The notes beneath the pieces were generated by a model. The model was not told the origin of the DNA and searched no databases. It worked only from the letters and a program-made list of their open reading frames with translations. A DNA stretch of 64,000 nucleotides. Source: Myotis daubentonii. Its lineage: Eukaryota > Chordata > Mammalia > Chiroptera > Vespertilionidae. Below, piece after piece: positions 40,501 through 54,800 of the stretch (position 1 is its first letter; every line of letters begins with the position of its first letter). The stretch is taken from positions 56,573,205-56,637,204 of the forward strand of contig NC_081846.1 in assembly GCF_963259705.1 (NCBI RefSeq), written 5' to 3'. The position numbers and the translations under genes were made by a program.

Positions 40501-43500
40501 CATTATCTGAAGGAAATGGTAATTCATTCTTGACTCCCAACATTGCTTCAAGTAAAAGTGAATCTCCAGTACCACAGAATGAAAAAGCCTCTTCAACTCA
40601 ACCTGCAGCTGTTGAAGTAGCAAAACCAGTAGATTTTCCTAGTCCAAAACCTATTCCAGAAGGTAGGTACATTGAGATAGTAGGTACGTTGACTTTATCT
40701 CATTATAGATTTCTTATGTTATAGCTGAATCTTTCTTTGATGATTTTATATATAGTTATAAATCTTTATATTTGCATTGTGCCATTAATTCACATTCAAA
40801 ATATTTGTAAAAGATCTGCATATTTATTTTGACTCAGAAATGCAGTTTGGTTGGTGGAGAATTATTGACCCAGAAGACCTAAAGGCTTTGCTCAAAGTGC
40901 TCCATCTCAGAGGAATAAGGGAAAAGGCATTACAAAAACAAATCCAGAAGCACCTGGATTATATTACTCAAGCCTGCATCAAGAATAAGGATGGTACGTG
41001 CCTAAAAGAGATTTCCGCGATGTCTTGCTTAGTTTTGAGAATTGATTCTTTTTTCTTAAGCCATATTTTGTATGTTTTGATTTTTAATCCATTACTAAAT
41101 GGCATTTTTTCTATCTTGCTCAACAAACAGTAATTACATTTATTAAGTTGGTATTACTATCTTAACATTTTTTACAACTTGCAGACATTGTTTTGTTTCT
41201 TAAAAAAGAATATTCCTACCTTTAAGAGTAAAATGCATGCATATGCGGAGGTAGCATTCATGTATTAAGTAGCATGTACATGTTGTCCCTGGAATTTATC
41301 ATATTCTGGAAGAAAGCATTGAAGCATAAAGTGGATTTTAAAATAAATTTCTTTTCAAATGTAGTTGCTATTATTGAGTTAAATGAAAATGAAGAAAACC
41401 AGGTAACTCGAGATATTGTGGAGAACTGGTCAGTAGAAGAGCAAGCAATGGAAATGGATTTGAGTATTCTTCAGCAGGTAGAAGATCTAGAAAGGAGAGT
41501 TGCATCAGCAAGTTTGCAAGTGAAGGTAAAATTGACTTGGAATAAAATCTCTTTAGGATAATGGAAGGTAACTAATATTTACATATGCTTGATATGTGCC
41601 AATTATTGTGCTAAATGTTTTCACTTTATCTCATTTAATTCTCAAAACAATCCTGAATAAATTTCCCCCACCCTACAGGTAAGAAACAAGGTGTAGTATG
41701 TGGCTAAATGTGGATTCAGACTAAGTCTGTCTAACTCCAAAGCCCATGTTCTTTTTCTTAAAAAAAAATATTTTTATTGATTTCACAGAGGAGGGGAGAG
41801 GGAGAGAGAGAGTAGAAACATCAGTGATGAGAGAGATCATTGATCAGCTGCCTCCTGCACGCCCCCTACTGGGAATCGAGCCCAAAACCCAGGCATGTAC
41901 CCTTGAGGGGAATCAAACCCGGGACCCTGCAGTTCACAGGCTGACGCTCTCTCCACTGAGCCAAACCAGCTAGGGCAAGCCCAGGTTCTTTTACTAAATC
42001 TTGCTCCCTCCTTTATGGTATTAAAAAAATACCATTTCCAGTATGCAGTTGTTTACCACAAACAGAATACCACAGTTTTCCCCATGAATAGTGTAATACT
42101 CGATCAAACTCCTATTATAGTGTTGCATATAAAACCAGGAACCCCCTTGTATACAAGCCATGTTATATGTCACACTTTCATTCTATGTAATTTAAAACTG
42201 GAATATATGGTATAGCTACATCCAAATGTGGGTTATATTACGATATACACACATCCTACATATATATGTCAACTTTTAAATAATTTATTTACCTAATGAG
42301 CATTACCAGGTCACAAAGCAATGCTCAGACTGGCTTTGAATGGACTTTACCTTTGTGCAAGAATTTTTAGCTCTGGAAAGAGAAGTGTAGAGGTTTTTCT
42401 TCTCAATTGATAATGTGGGGATGTCTCTAACAATAAACGGATTAATGATAAATATAGGTGAAACAGACACCTGGAAAGGTTTAGAAAATGTAGTCACCAT
42501 GTAATTTGATTTAGTGTATTTTCAAATTATATGCCATAATACTTATTCTATTTAGTGATTAAAATTTTGCTTCCTAATTAATGCTGGCAGTTGGAAACTT
42601 TTGAGCATCTCCAAAAAAATGTCATTTTCCAGAGCAATAAAATATCCCTTTTTTGAAACAAACATAATTACTAAATTTGGGAAGCAAAAATCTATCATTT
42701 GCTGAAACTATTTTGCTAGCAAACTATATGTATCCTCTTCCTGGTACTATAATCCAGTATAAAAATGCCTCATTTATCTGGCATTTTCCACAAATGAACT
42801 CTTCCACACAAGTTAATTTTCTGGAGAAATAAAAATTATTCCACTTAGTGCCATAATTTTTAACATGTTTGTTGGATGGCTTATGTTATGCATTACACTG
42901 ACTTCTTAAATTAAGAATAATGAGTTTGATTTAAATTATCATGGTGACACAGGACCATCAGTATAAAGAGCAATTAATAGATAATGATTCCCTCAGGAAA
43001 TGCAAAGAGGTTTTGCCCCGAAATTAAATGGTCCTAGTGTGCTTTGCTTTTTCAACTACTTCATCTGCTTTCTATAGTCGGTCTTAGTCCTCTCTCGAGG
43101 TTAGTTGTTGCTTTGTGCTAGTTTTAATTTTATTGGTTCTCTCAACCTATTTTCCTGCAACATCCCCCCACCTAGTTTTCCAATTCAAATTGGCTATTGG
43201 TTGGGGAAGTATATCATTAAGCTCTTTGGGCCTGAAACAGTTTTCTGGAAACATCCTCAGTTTTTGGTGCATTGACCTTATCACGTTACTGGCTGCTTAA
43301 ATGTTTTGGAACTGTGTTTTCAGTAGCTAAGATAAGTGGAATTTGGTTTTTTTGTTTTGTTTTTAAATATATTTTATTGATTTTTTACAGAGAGGAAGGG
43401 AGAAGGATAGAGAGTTAGAAACATCAGTGAGCGAGAAACATCCATCAGCTGCCTCCTGCACACCCCCTACTGGGGATGTGCCTGCAGCTAAGGTACATGC

Positions 43501-46500
43501 CCTTGAGGGTATCAAACCTGGGACCCTTCAGTCCGCAAGCCGATGCTCTATCCACTGAGCCAAACCAGTTAGGGCTGCAATTTGTTTTTAAGTGGGGTGT
43601 TTTAATATCCTGTTAATAAGGCATTGCTGAATTATTCTAAGAAATTAATTATATTAGTCTTGAGTCTGAAAACGCAAGTGATGAAAATAACCACAAAACA
43701 TTATTTTAACGCCTATAAAGATTTAATCACTTTTTCATTTTTAAAAGAAAAATAGAGTTATATGTTTAGCCTGGGAACTAGCTATTGTGAAGACACCTTA
43801 AGCAGGTGGAACATTCATTTTTATGTTTAGTAAAGAAAATAGAATTTTTTTTAATAATATGGACTTTTTTTATATTATAGGAAAATCTGCAAGTCTCTAA
43901 TCCTAATTCTTTTGCTGAGTACATAAAAAGCCTAATTACTCTCCCAGCTGCTCCAAAGACAAATCCTATGTCTCTTTTTAAGTTTCTCTTTTACAAGCTA
44001 ATTAATTCTTTCAACCATGAGTCCTGTGAAATGGTTTCCAGGCCCATGGTTCTCTTCTGAATAAATGCCAGTGTCAATACCCTTTTTAAAATATCATGCC
44101 CGTAATTGTACATAGAGATGTCTGAATGTGTTCACGAGACTTTCCTTAATCCAGCGCTATACTTCTCTTAAGGCTACTTGAATTCTCTACCTTTTTAGCA
44201 TCCACATCATACATACCATTGCTTCACTGAGTATATGCTTAAAAAAAAAAAAATCCCTGAGCCTCTTTCAGAGTGCTTTTAAGTGAGTTCTATCACATGC
44301 AGTATTTCTCTGATTAATTGCTTAAACTGCAGAGCTTAAAATTTATAGTTACCACTACAATCCCAGTGCACAGATTCGTGCACATTGAAAAGAAATTAAT
44401 TAGAAGGTGGCCGGTGGGGCGGGACTGGGCAAGACAGGCCAGACACGCCCTGGAGCCAACCTCTGTGGTTCCTCCCCATCCAGCTGCACCTGGGCAGCCC
44501 CAGGGCTCAAATGCCGTCTGCGTAGTGAGCAGGGTCCCTCCAGCAGGTGGGTACCCTCAGCCTGGCCTGCGGGAATCTGGCAGTTAGACATCGCCCAAGG
44601 GGTTCCAGGGTGCCAGAGGGCACTCTGCGAAGTTGCTGTTGCTCGGCAGCTCCTGCATTGAACGTCTGCCCCCGGTGGTCAGTGTGCATCATGCCTACTA
44701 GCCAGTCAGCTGGCAGGCCAATCACTTAGCCTTTTATCTATAACTAGAGGCCCGGTGCATGAATTTGTGCACGGGTGGGGTCTGGCTGGCCCACCCCGAT
44801 GGGGGCCCATCTGGCCAGACCAGAGGGAGGAGAGGGGCCACAGGTGATTGGCTGGCTGGCCCCACCCCCAATTTGGGTGTTGGGGGCCGATTGGGGGCTG
44901 GATCAGGCTGGTTGGTTGCCGCAGTGCACGTCATGACCACCAGTCGTTCTGGTCATTCTGCCAGTCCAGTCGCTGGGCTTTTATATATATAGCTAATAAA
45001 AGGGTAACATGCTAATTAGACCAGACGTCCTTCTGGATGAAGCCAGGGCTGGAGAGAAGCCTAGGTCCCGGGTGCCTGCCAGTGGCCAGAGGGAAGCACC
45101 CCGGTCCCAGGTGCTGGATGGAAGCCTATGCCGGCAGCTGGGGAAAAGAAGGCCTACTCTTGCACGAATATTCGTGCATCGGGCCTCTAGTATATATAGA
45201 TTGTTCTATTTTTATTTCATTTAGGTACCATTTTCAGCATATGAAACTTTTAATCTTAGCCCTTTCATAAAGAATATTAACTTCCTTCGAAACTTTAAGT
45301 TACCTGGAGATTTAATAGCCATCAACCGAGTTATTCATAAGTGTATTGGCCAAATATAGAGCCTTTGTATAGTGGCAGTTATGTTACACATTACACTGCC
45401 TTCTTTATACCTTTTCTGAGGTGAAGAGCTTTACCATTCACCAGTTTTTGGATGTAGTGTCTTTTACCATCTAGACTTCTCTTACTCTAATATAGTCATC
45501 CCTTTTTCTTTTGTCTTATCACTTGCCTTATAGAAATCAAGATATACTGTATTTATAGGATTCCTTCCCTTGATTTACTTATTTCATATTTCTCTCAAAA
45601 TATGGGAATGAGGTTCATGTGACATGATTTGTACCTAATGCCCTAATGTGTACTATTCAGAACTCCATCCTTACTTTCTAAATGTTCTACTGGGTTAAAG
45701 AGGAAGAATTGATCCCAATATAAAGATAAAATAATTATCTTAAATTTTTTAATAAAAAGAATAATGTTCATTCTGATTTTCCTTTAATATGCATTTAGTA
45801 CATACCTATTCCACATCAGACAGTAGACACCACAGAATTTTAAAATATATATATGGTTTCTGCCTTCAGAAAGCTTGCCATGTAATAGGACATGTATACA
45901 TCTCTGCAGAATCTGGTAACTGACTGCAGAGAAATACAGAATCTCACATGAGTTTAGAAAAATACGCGGTTTCTGGTGGAGAAATGGAAGAGATCAGGCA
46001 GATTTCGTGTAGGAGCCGAGATGGCACTTGAGAAGATGAGTAATCCTCTGACAGAGAACACGAATTCCAGGGTGGGATGAGATGAGCATGAGCAAAGCAC
46101 CAGGATTGGTAAGCTCAGGACGTGTCTGGAGTCACAAGACATGGATCTGCCTGCAGGGTAGGATGTATGAATGGGAGCATGAGACAGAAAGGTAGATCGA
46201 TGAACTGAATGTCATAGCAAAAGTTGGGATTTGTTAAACGGAATCCTTGAGGCTAGAGGATCAATATTAGCACACAGAGCTATAATAACTATTATATATA
46301 TGCCTATTATTTGCCTTCACTGAGTTTTAGATAAAATGAGTAAAAACAGAATGTTCCCTGCCTGCATGGGATTTAGAGGTAGGAAAGTGCTAAATAAGCA
46401 CAGTAGTATAAAATTGAACTGCCACCAGGCTATGGAGTATTATATGGTCCTATGAGAAGCCTGTATGGGGAGATTTACCCACTGCAGGAGCTCAAGGAAG

Positions 46501-49500
46501 GATTCCCTGAGGATGCTGGAAGTTGCAGGAAAAGTGGAGTTAACTAGGTGAGGAGGAACAGGTAAAGCTATAAATACAAATGTAACAGCTATGCAAAGCT
46601 CCTGCAGCCAGAGGGAAAATGGTGAGTACAAGGACCTGTATAAACCAGTGGTGCAGGAATGCAAGTGGAAAGGAAGAGCAAAGTTCAGAGACTGCTGAAG
46701 GCTTTCTGTGTACGTGGTCCTGTGAAATTAATAAGCATTTAGTCTCCAGAATACTTACTTTGCTGGTTTTCATTTATACCTTTTGCATTATCTAAAGTTT
46801 TTTATTTTTCTTACAAATGCTTATTTTAATGTTCTGTTCTTGTTTCTACCCATCACCATTAGGAAAGACAAGGTAAAAACTTAATAAAGATCCTTGAGAT
46901 CTGCTGGTGTTTGTCGCTGAATTTTAAGTAAAGGTAATTCACCTCCTGGGCATTTTAAAAGAAAACCATAATAACGTTATTCTCTCGATATATAGGGTTG
47001 GATGTGTCCAGAGCCTGCATCAGAAAGGGAGGACTTGGTATATTTTGAACATAAGTCATTCTCTAAATTGTGCAAGGAGCATGATGGAGAATTTACTGGC
47101 GAAGAAGAAAGCAGTGCGCATGCACTAGAACGGAAGAGTGACAACCCCCTAGATATAGCTGTAACCAGGCTGGCTGATTTGGAGCGGAACATTGAAAGAA
47201 GGTATCTGAAGAGCCCCTTAAGTACCACCATTCAGATCAAAGTGGATAATGTGGGCACAGTTACTGTCCCTGCTCCTGCACCATCCATTAGTGGTGATGG
47301 TGACGGGTAGGTTATTGAGATTAACTTGAAAAATTATTGTGCTTCTTTGCTAATTGGAGCCTATTTTCTATTGCCTGTTATCTATGTATCTTCTTGTATG
47401 TCTGTGATCCATATGGATCATGCTATTTGATCCATATGGATCATGCTATTTGCATGGTGCTTTGTAAAAACTTTTTTTTTTTTGTTATGTGCATTGATAA
47501 TCCTGCAAAGTAATCTTACATTTTTACCTGGTTGTGACTAAGCTTTGAGGCACGTAGCCACAGTCTGTGCACTACATCGAATTTAGTTGCTTAAACCTTA
47601 TACTTATTGGCTGTTCCATGTTCTTGTCATTGCTTGGCTTTCAGTGTGATGATTGTTTCACATTCAGTAACCATAAATGTGGACATGACCCACTTAATTT
47701 TTCTATATTTCAATGCAGAATTGAAGAGGATATTGCTCCAGGGCTCAGGGTATGGAGAAGGGCACTGACAGACGCTCGCAGTGCCGCACAGGTAGCTCTG
47801 TGCGTTCAGCAGTTACAGAAATCAATAGCATGGGAAAAATCAATTATGAAAGTTGTAAGTGTTTTCATTTAAGAAATACTATAACTCATTCACTTTGTCC
47901 TATTTTTTCCAATCTTCAGATCTTTCTTAATTATATATTACTTATTGTCAAAATAATGTATGCTGTACTTGAGAGTTTGCTTATTCTTATTCTGCATAGT
48001 TTGACTCTTCCTTATTTTGAGCTTTCCGAAGGAACCTACCAAATGTATTCTTTTGATTTTGATTATCTCTCTGCTGAATGTTGTTTATAACTCTGGCTGA
48101 AGTTGTCGTCTATATTCTGTCAACATAATAGTTGTTAATCTGAATATTTGAAGATCCTTCCACTCTTGTAAACATTCTAGTTGGTAACATTACCTGCTAC
48201 CTACATTCACTGCATTCTAAAATGCCTTGATATTTCTATCAGTTTTCATTTTTTGATCCTAAGAAATACTTAGAGAAGTAAATATAAGCAGAGAAGTCTT
48301 CCTTCTTGCACTGATTTGTATTTGGCCTCTGATATAGATGACTTGAAGAATAGATCTTTTTTAAAAAATATGTATATTTTTATTGATTTCAGAGAGGGAG
48401 AGAGAAATAGTGGCCTCTGTTTTGTACCTGGCACCAAATGCTATGCATTCAAAATAAAAGCTATATTTCATATATTTTCCAGAAAGGTATCATTTTAAAT
48501 CATGTACATGTCCCTTTTGCCTCTTATATATCATATATAGAAATATCTATTATATGTAGACTTTTACTAATTACCTTCTCATTTGCTTCTGAATGACAGG
48601 TTTGCTTTAAAATTCAAATATATGAGATTTGGTGTCAAGAATGACTAAGTATTTACTTAAAATAATTATTTCTCAAAGGAAAGAAATGATCCTTAAATAA
48701 TTTACTATTCTTCATTTTTACCTCTATGCTTAGACTACTTAAGGCCTTATTCATTCTTTACAAATACATTTGGTTTCTTCTGTGGTTTTCCACTTCTTCC
48801 TAAAATGTCCATGGAATAATAAATCTGTAGTTTTTCACAATATTCTCAAATTTAGGTCTTTCCCAACCAGATTATAATTTACCATAAATTTTAATGCATT
48901 GTTCAGTTCATCTGCTAGCATTTTCGCTAGGTAAAATTTTTTCTTCTTAAAATTAGCATTAAAATCAGTTTTAAAGTCACATACTCAAATATATTTGGTG
49001 AAATCTAGGCTATAATGAATCGAAAAGATTGAATTGCTACATCAAAATGAATGTCATATAGTGATATTTCCAATCTGCTCCAAAACTGTCACCCTGATGC
49101 GGTCAGTTTTGTTATAACCTATACACAGAAACCCAAAACTTGTACCAAAATCTGCCTTTATGTTAGTATACTTACTTTCTGCTGTCTAAAGCTTTATTTC
49201 AGCTTTTGCAAATTCATAAACCTTTACCATATATTAACATACATTTATCATTATATAACTCCATCTCTAATAATCTTCATTTTTTTAATGCTTAACAATA
49301 CATTATTTGCTATGAAATTACCTTAAATTGAAGGCAGAATCTCATATTCAAAGATTAATGAGCACTTGGTAACCTTTAATTAGAAATGTAACAGTACCTA
49401 TAATAATCTTCATAATAAGTCATAACAAAATGTTAAAGTGCTTTAGATATACCTTCTTTGCCAGAGACAAGGCTTACCAGAATGGAAGAAGCTATTATAA

Positions 49501-51817
49501 TTTATCTCCAGATAATTCTGCCCACAGTTATTGTTAATGTTAAACAAAAGGCAACGTCTACTCTATTTTACTTTAGGAGCAAAGGAGTTAAAACCAAATA
49601 TTAATACACTTGTTCTAATATATTGTGAGCTATTACTGTGATTTTTTGAAAGTGTTGGGAGCTTAATATCTGCCACCATTTCTTAATAATTGCCAGAAAA
49701 AAAATTATTTTTAAATCATAAATGTGAGATGTGAAACAGACTTTATGGTATTTTTAGTTATCTATTGTAGAAAATAGTGAGAATTTACTTAATGTTCATT
49801 AATCTGATTTTTAAGTTTTAGTTATAGTAATTTAAATATAACCTTCCAAATGTTATTTCTCAATGAATATTTTTACAATAGAAGTTTTAAAAATGTAACT
49901 CAAACTTGGAAAAATAGCACCCTCTTTAGGTATTAAACAATGTGGTATTAGGTAAGGTCATAAAATAAACACTGTTGTAGCATTAAAGTACTGCTTTTGC
50001 TCTTAGTACACATGCAATTTTAGTATTAGAAATATTACATATATAGGGTGTACAAAAAAAAATTGTATACACACTTTAACAACCGATAGCTCAATTGATG
50101 TTTCTTTCTTTTCAGATTTAACCCATTGGAATTAATAATTATTCAAAGTGTATTTTTTGGGGGACACACTATATTTGATATTTGTTAAGTTGAATAATCT
50201 ATGTCTGTCATTTTGATAAGACTCTTAAGCTGTCATTGATGTATATTTGAGTTATATAAGACTATTTTAGTCTTTCCCAAATTGATTAATTGTATTGAGA
50301 ATAAAAAATGAAGTTTGAACAGTTAAGCTACTTAGTTTTTAAGAGTATATAAATACATAATTATACATCAGATATAAATGATTTACAGTTTAAATGTTTT
50401 CATTTTAAATATATTGGTTGCAGGACTTTTTCTACTATGACGGGATATAAACTAAATGTCAAAATATAATGTTAGTACTTACATTTTTTAAAGTTGTCTT
50501 AAAAGTTTTACTTGTTTAACTTCCCTTCTTTTCCTTTGTGAAACTTGTTATACAGAATATGTATGCATGGGGGAAAGTCTTTTTATATATGTTAAAGTTC
50601 TTGATGGTATTAGAAACTTTTTTAACAGAAGAAATAATTTATTTTTAGTTCTATAAAAAAATCATGACCTCTTAAATTCTTTAATTTATTGTATGATTTT
50701 TTTCCCCTAAGAAATTATTTTGTAGGATCCATTTTCTACATTTGTGACACATGTTTGATTTGGATTGATGTCCAAAGTTTCCTAGTTTGAACACATTTTT
50801 TAATCAATTATAAAAAAATACATGGATACTTTAGTCGAAATATAAGAACCTATTTTTTATTATATATAGTATGTATAATTCTGATACTAATTGCTAATCT
50901 AATTTTGTTCTTAAAAATTAACTCTTATTTCTTTCTCAGGATATCATGAGGATGCTAAGATAAGCAAAAGATGAAATATATTAAAAAATTAAAACATCAT
51001 GTATTAAAAGCTATTCATTGCTTTATGTGCTCTGATGTCATGTTAATTATTTCATATGTTAATGTGTACATGCTTCTGAAATGTGTGCAGGCACTCGACC
51101 TCTAGCTTTGTTCTTTGCAGTGTACCTGAAATGTGCATTTACCCCAATTGAACTGCTCACCCGTCATGTGGTCCATATCTGTGTAACGAGAGATACATAG
51201 ATGTGTATGGCTACTATATATTTGTTAGCAAGCGGAATGTTCATTACTAATGTAAACTAGGAATGACGGTTTGTTTAATATCCCAGTAAGCATTATTCAT
51301 AGCAGAGTGCTAATTTCAAATGCTTTTCCATGTATTATAGTACTGTCAAATCTGTCGAAAGGGAGATAATGAAGAACTGCTCCTCCTTTGTGATGGCTGT
51401 GACAAAGGCTGTCACACCTACTGCCATAGACCCAAGATTACAACTATACCAGATGGGGACTGGTTTTGTCCAGCTTGCATTGCTAAGGTAAGACCAATGA
51501 AAATGAAACCTTTTTTTAAATTGAGGTAACTGGTTAATAATGTTTTGTAAGTTTCAAGTGTGTAACATTTTGATTCAACTAGAGGCCCAGTGAACAAAAT
51601 AGTGCATGGGGGGATGGGGTCCCTCAGCCCGGCCTGCGCCCTCTCACAATCCTGGACCCCACGGGGGATGTCTGACTGCCGGTTTAGAGGTTAGAAGAAA
51701 ACCTTGTGAGAGAAAAAAAACAAAACAGAGGCCATTCCAGTGAGGAGCTAGGGTTCACTTTCTGCATGAAGATTTGCCAGGCCAAGGAAGAGGGGAGGAA
51801 GGAGTGAGTGTGTGTGA

Positions 51818-51849
<32 letters not shown>

Positions 51850-54800
51850 GCCTCCCCCCCCCCCCCCCCAAGACTCCAGGCTCTTTTGTTCTAATGCACA
51901 AAACTTTGCTTTCCCCACGCTTATCGCATGTCTAAACACAAATCATAGTGTACTTCAAGCAACATGTGTTAGGGAAGGAGAAGGCAGCCATAAAGCAAAG
52001 GGTGGGGGTGTCAGAAGTGAGTAACTCCTCTCGTCCCCCCAGCTGAACTCCACGGGCGCCTGCCTCTGTGAATCCACATGTATCTCTTGGCGTGTGGGAG
52101 GTTAGGGAGCCTTCATTATTCTGGGAGGGGAAGGTCATGGGGACTGCACCCGTGGTATTCGCCCCAAGTTTCATTTCCTCACCCTCCTGGGTCACTTTCC
52201 AACCCACCACTGACCCAGTTAATGGGGTCAGAGGTCTGGGGTCCAGGTGGGCCAGCTCTGAGGTCCCTGTGTCCACGCCCCACCCACTCCAGCTTCCCGC
52301 CTGCGGGCAGCGGCTCGGGATGTTCCGTCCCGCTACGCACCAGACTCAATCTGACTGGGTGCACGGAGAGCTTGGGCGGCTCTGCGGCAAGTGGCTCCAT
52401 GGCTAGCGCCTTTGAATTGCGCACCACTGGGTGGGGTTGGGGGGGGGGGGAGCCTCCCCAGAAAGAGGTTTGTCAAAAGCCTTCAGGGACCCGGAGGTTG
52501 GCCGGCCAGGGCCTTCCTTACTCCGGCTGCTGGCAGCTGTTCCAATCCCCCCGCCCCATCCACCCACACCCACCTTGGCCTGTCACCCACCCCTGGTTAC
52601 CTGTTCCCTGTCAGGCGATCAGCACCTGCCAGCCGAGGGGAGGGACCAGGAGGTTGGCCATTCTTAGCTTCAGGTTATCATTTGTAAAAAGGGACAGTAT
52701 CTGCTTTACGGAAATTTGTGAGGACCAAATACGGTCAGGGGTGTGAAAATTTTAATAACTTAAAAAGTCTGCAACATGTTTATGTTAAACTGTATTTTAC
52801 AAAATAGCAGAGGGTCCCACATGGCCTCATTTTCACTACTAATGGAAATGGCATTTTTAAAAAAATAAATTTTATTGATTTTTTACAGAGAGGAAGGGGG
52901 AGGGATAGAGAGTTAGAAACATCGATGAGAGAGAAACATCAATCAGCTGCCTCCTGCACACTCCCTACTGGGTATGTGTCCGCAACCAAGGTACATGCCC
53001 TTGACCGGAATTGAACCTGGGACCCTTGATTCCACAGGCCAACGCTCTATCCACTGAGCCAAACTGATTAGGGCAGAAATGGCATTTTTTAATTTATTAC
53101 TTGATCATTTTTATTATATACTAGAGGCCTGGTGCATGAATTTGTGCATGGGTAGAGTTCCTCGGCCTGGTCAGCGACCGGGGCTGCTCGGGGCCAGCTG
53201 GCAGGGGGGAGGGACCGCAGGAGGTTGGCTGTGGGAGCGCACTGACCACCAGAGGGCAGCTCCTGCATTGAGCATATGGTAGTCAGTGCGGGTCATAGCA
53301 ACCGGTTGACCAGTTGTTTAGTCAACCAGTCTTAACAGTCGCTTAGGCTTTTATATATATAATTAAATGTAATCCAATGATTATCTTCACTGGTTGTACA
53401 TAAACTATTTTTTCATTTTATAACTGTCAAGTTGTAGATAGTTTCTCTATACTATATGAATTATTAACAAGTCACTGTTTAAGTGTTAGAGATATCATCT
53501 GATAAGCTATAGGAGATTTTGTTTTCAGTAAGTGTGTAAATTAGAATTTTGGGGTATCTGTAACCAAAGGAGTAGACTAGGAGACAGAAGTTTTATGATC
53601 TCATACAAGCCCTTCTAAGTAAATGCAGCTTTCTAAGCCACTGCTTTTTTTGTTTTTTAAATATAGTGAATTAGATTTTGTTTTTACACCAATAAAAAAT
53701 ATTAGAGCATTTGATTTTGATATAAGGATTTTAAATTAAGATTTTAAAATATCTTTCCAGTAATTCATTGTCACTTACAAATATTTATACTATACTCTCA
53801 AATGGCTATTTCTGCATGCATCATTGTGATTAAGTATTTTTACTCCATGTGTATGTGTGTATATGCCAATATATACACAGATGCTTTATTGCACTTATAA
53901 TCACAGAACCACAGAATCAAATCGATGTATGTAAACATATACATATTGATATACACTCATGAACACACACACAAAAGTTTCAAATTGCATTGCCTACAAA
54001 AGCCAGGCAAATGACACGAAAGAGCTGGGACTGTGGCAAACAGGAAGGCCATGCCCTCATTTGAATAGGACAGTCACCATTCAACCCCAGCCAATTGTTA
54101 TCATATAGACCTGTGTGCAGAATCTACCAGTATTTCAGGACTAGGGATTTTTATGCATGTCTGCCCAAATGTTAACTGTTGGCTACAAATTCAGAATTTC
54201 CACAAGCATTATATGAACCAAACAACACATGGGCTGTTTACAGCCTGTGAGCCAACAGTTCACAACTTCTGATGTATAAATAGACAAATAGAAATGTGCT
54301 CTTGAGTGTGTAATTCAATAGGTTCTGCTTAAGACATACTGAAGTTCCTTTTTGAATTTGGGTTCTTAACAAGATAGAGAGAATGGGTGGCTAGGGGGCA
54401 TCTCTATCTCAGAACGAAGTAATCAGGTAACAGAGTAGTAATATAAAAGCTTACTTTTGAAAGTATGTGTATATGCATGGTCTATAGCAGTAAGCTGATA
54501 AACATCATGTATTAAAGAAATACACAGACTTCATTTAAAAAAAAAACCACAGCAAAAAAGTCTTTTGTTTAAATTTAATATGGGTTTTTTTTTTAACTAT
54601 ATTAATTTCTTAGAAAATTATCCCAAATAATATTTTAGTTCAAGTAGGAACTAGAAGTTTTGGCCCATAATTTATGAAATTTTCTTGGTTTTTATTCAAT
54701 CCAACTTAATTTAATCTAACTTATTTATTCAGTGTAACAATTTAATTTTTTATTAAATGTTCTTTTCTCATTATAGTAAATATTCTCTTTTTCATTATTT

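Noticed and set aside
44318..45270. Several open frames of 60-89 codons on both strands
   Set aside because: They lie within GC-rich non-autonomous Helitrons, which encode no protein; there is no Rep or helicase motif.
52078..52746. A 222-codon open frame on the plus strand and several overlapping frames on both strands in the GC-rich tract
   Set aside because: GC-rich DNA has few stops by chance. The frames overlap on both strands, start inside non-coding sequence, show low-complexity Pro/Gly/Ser content and have no splice sites or domain that I recognise.
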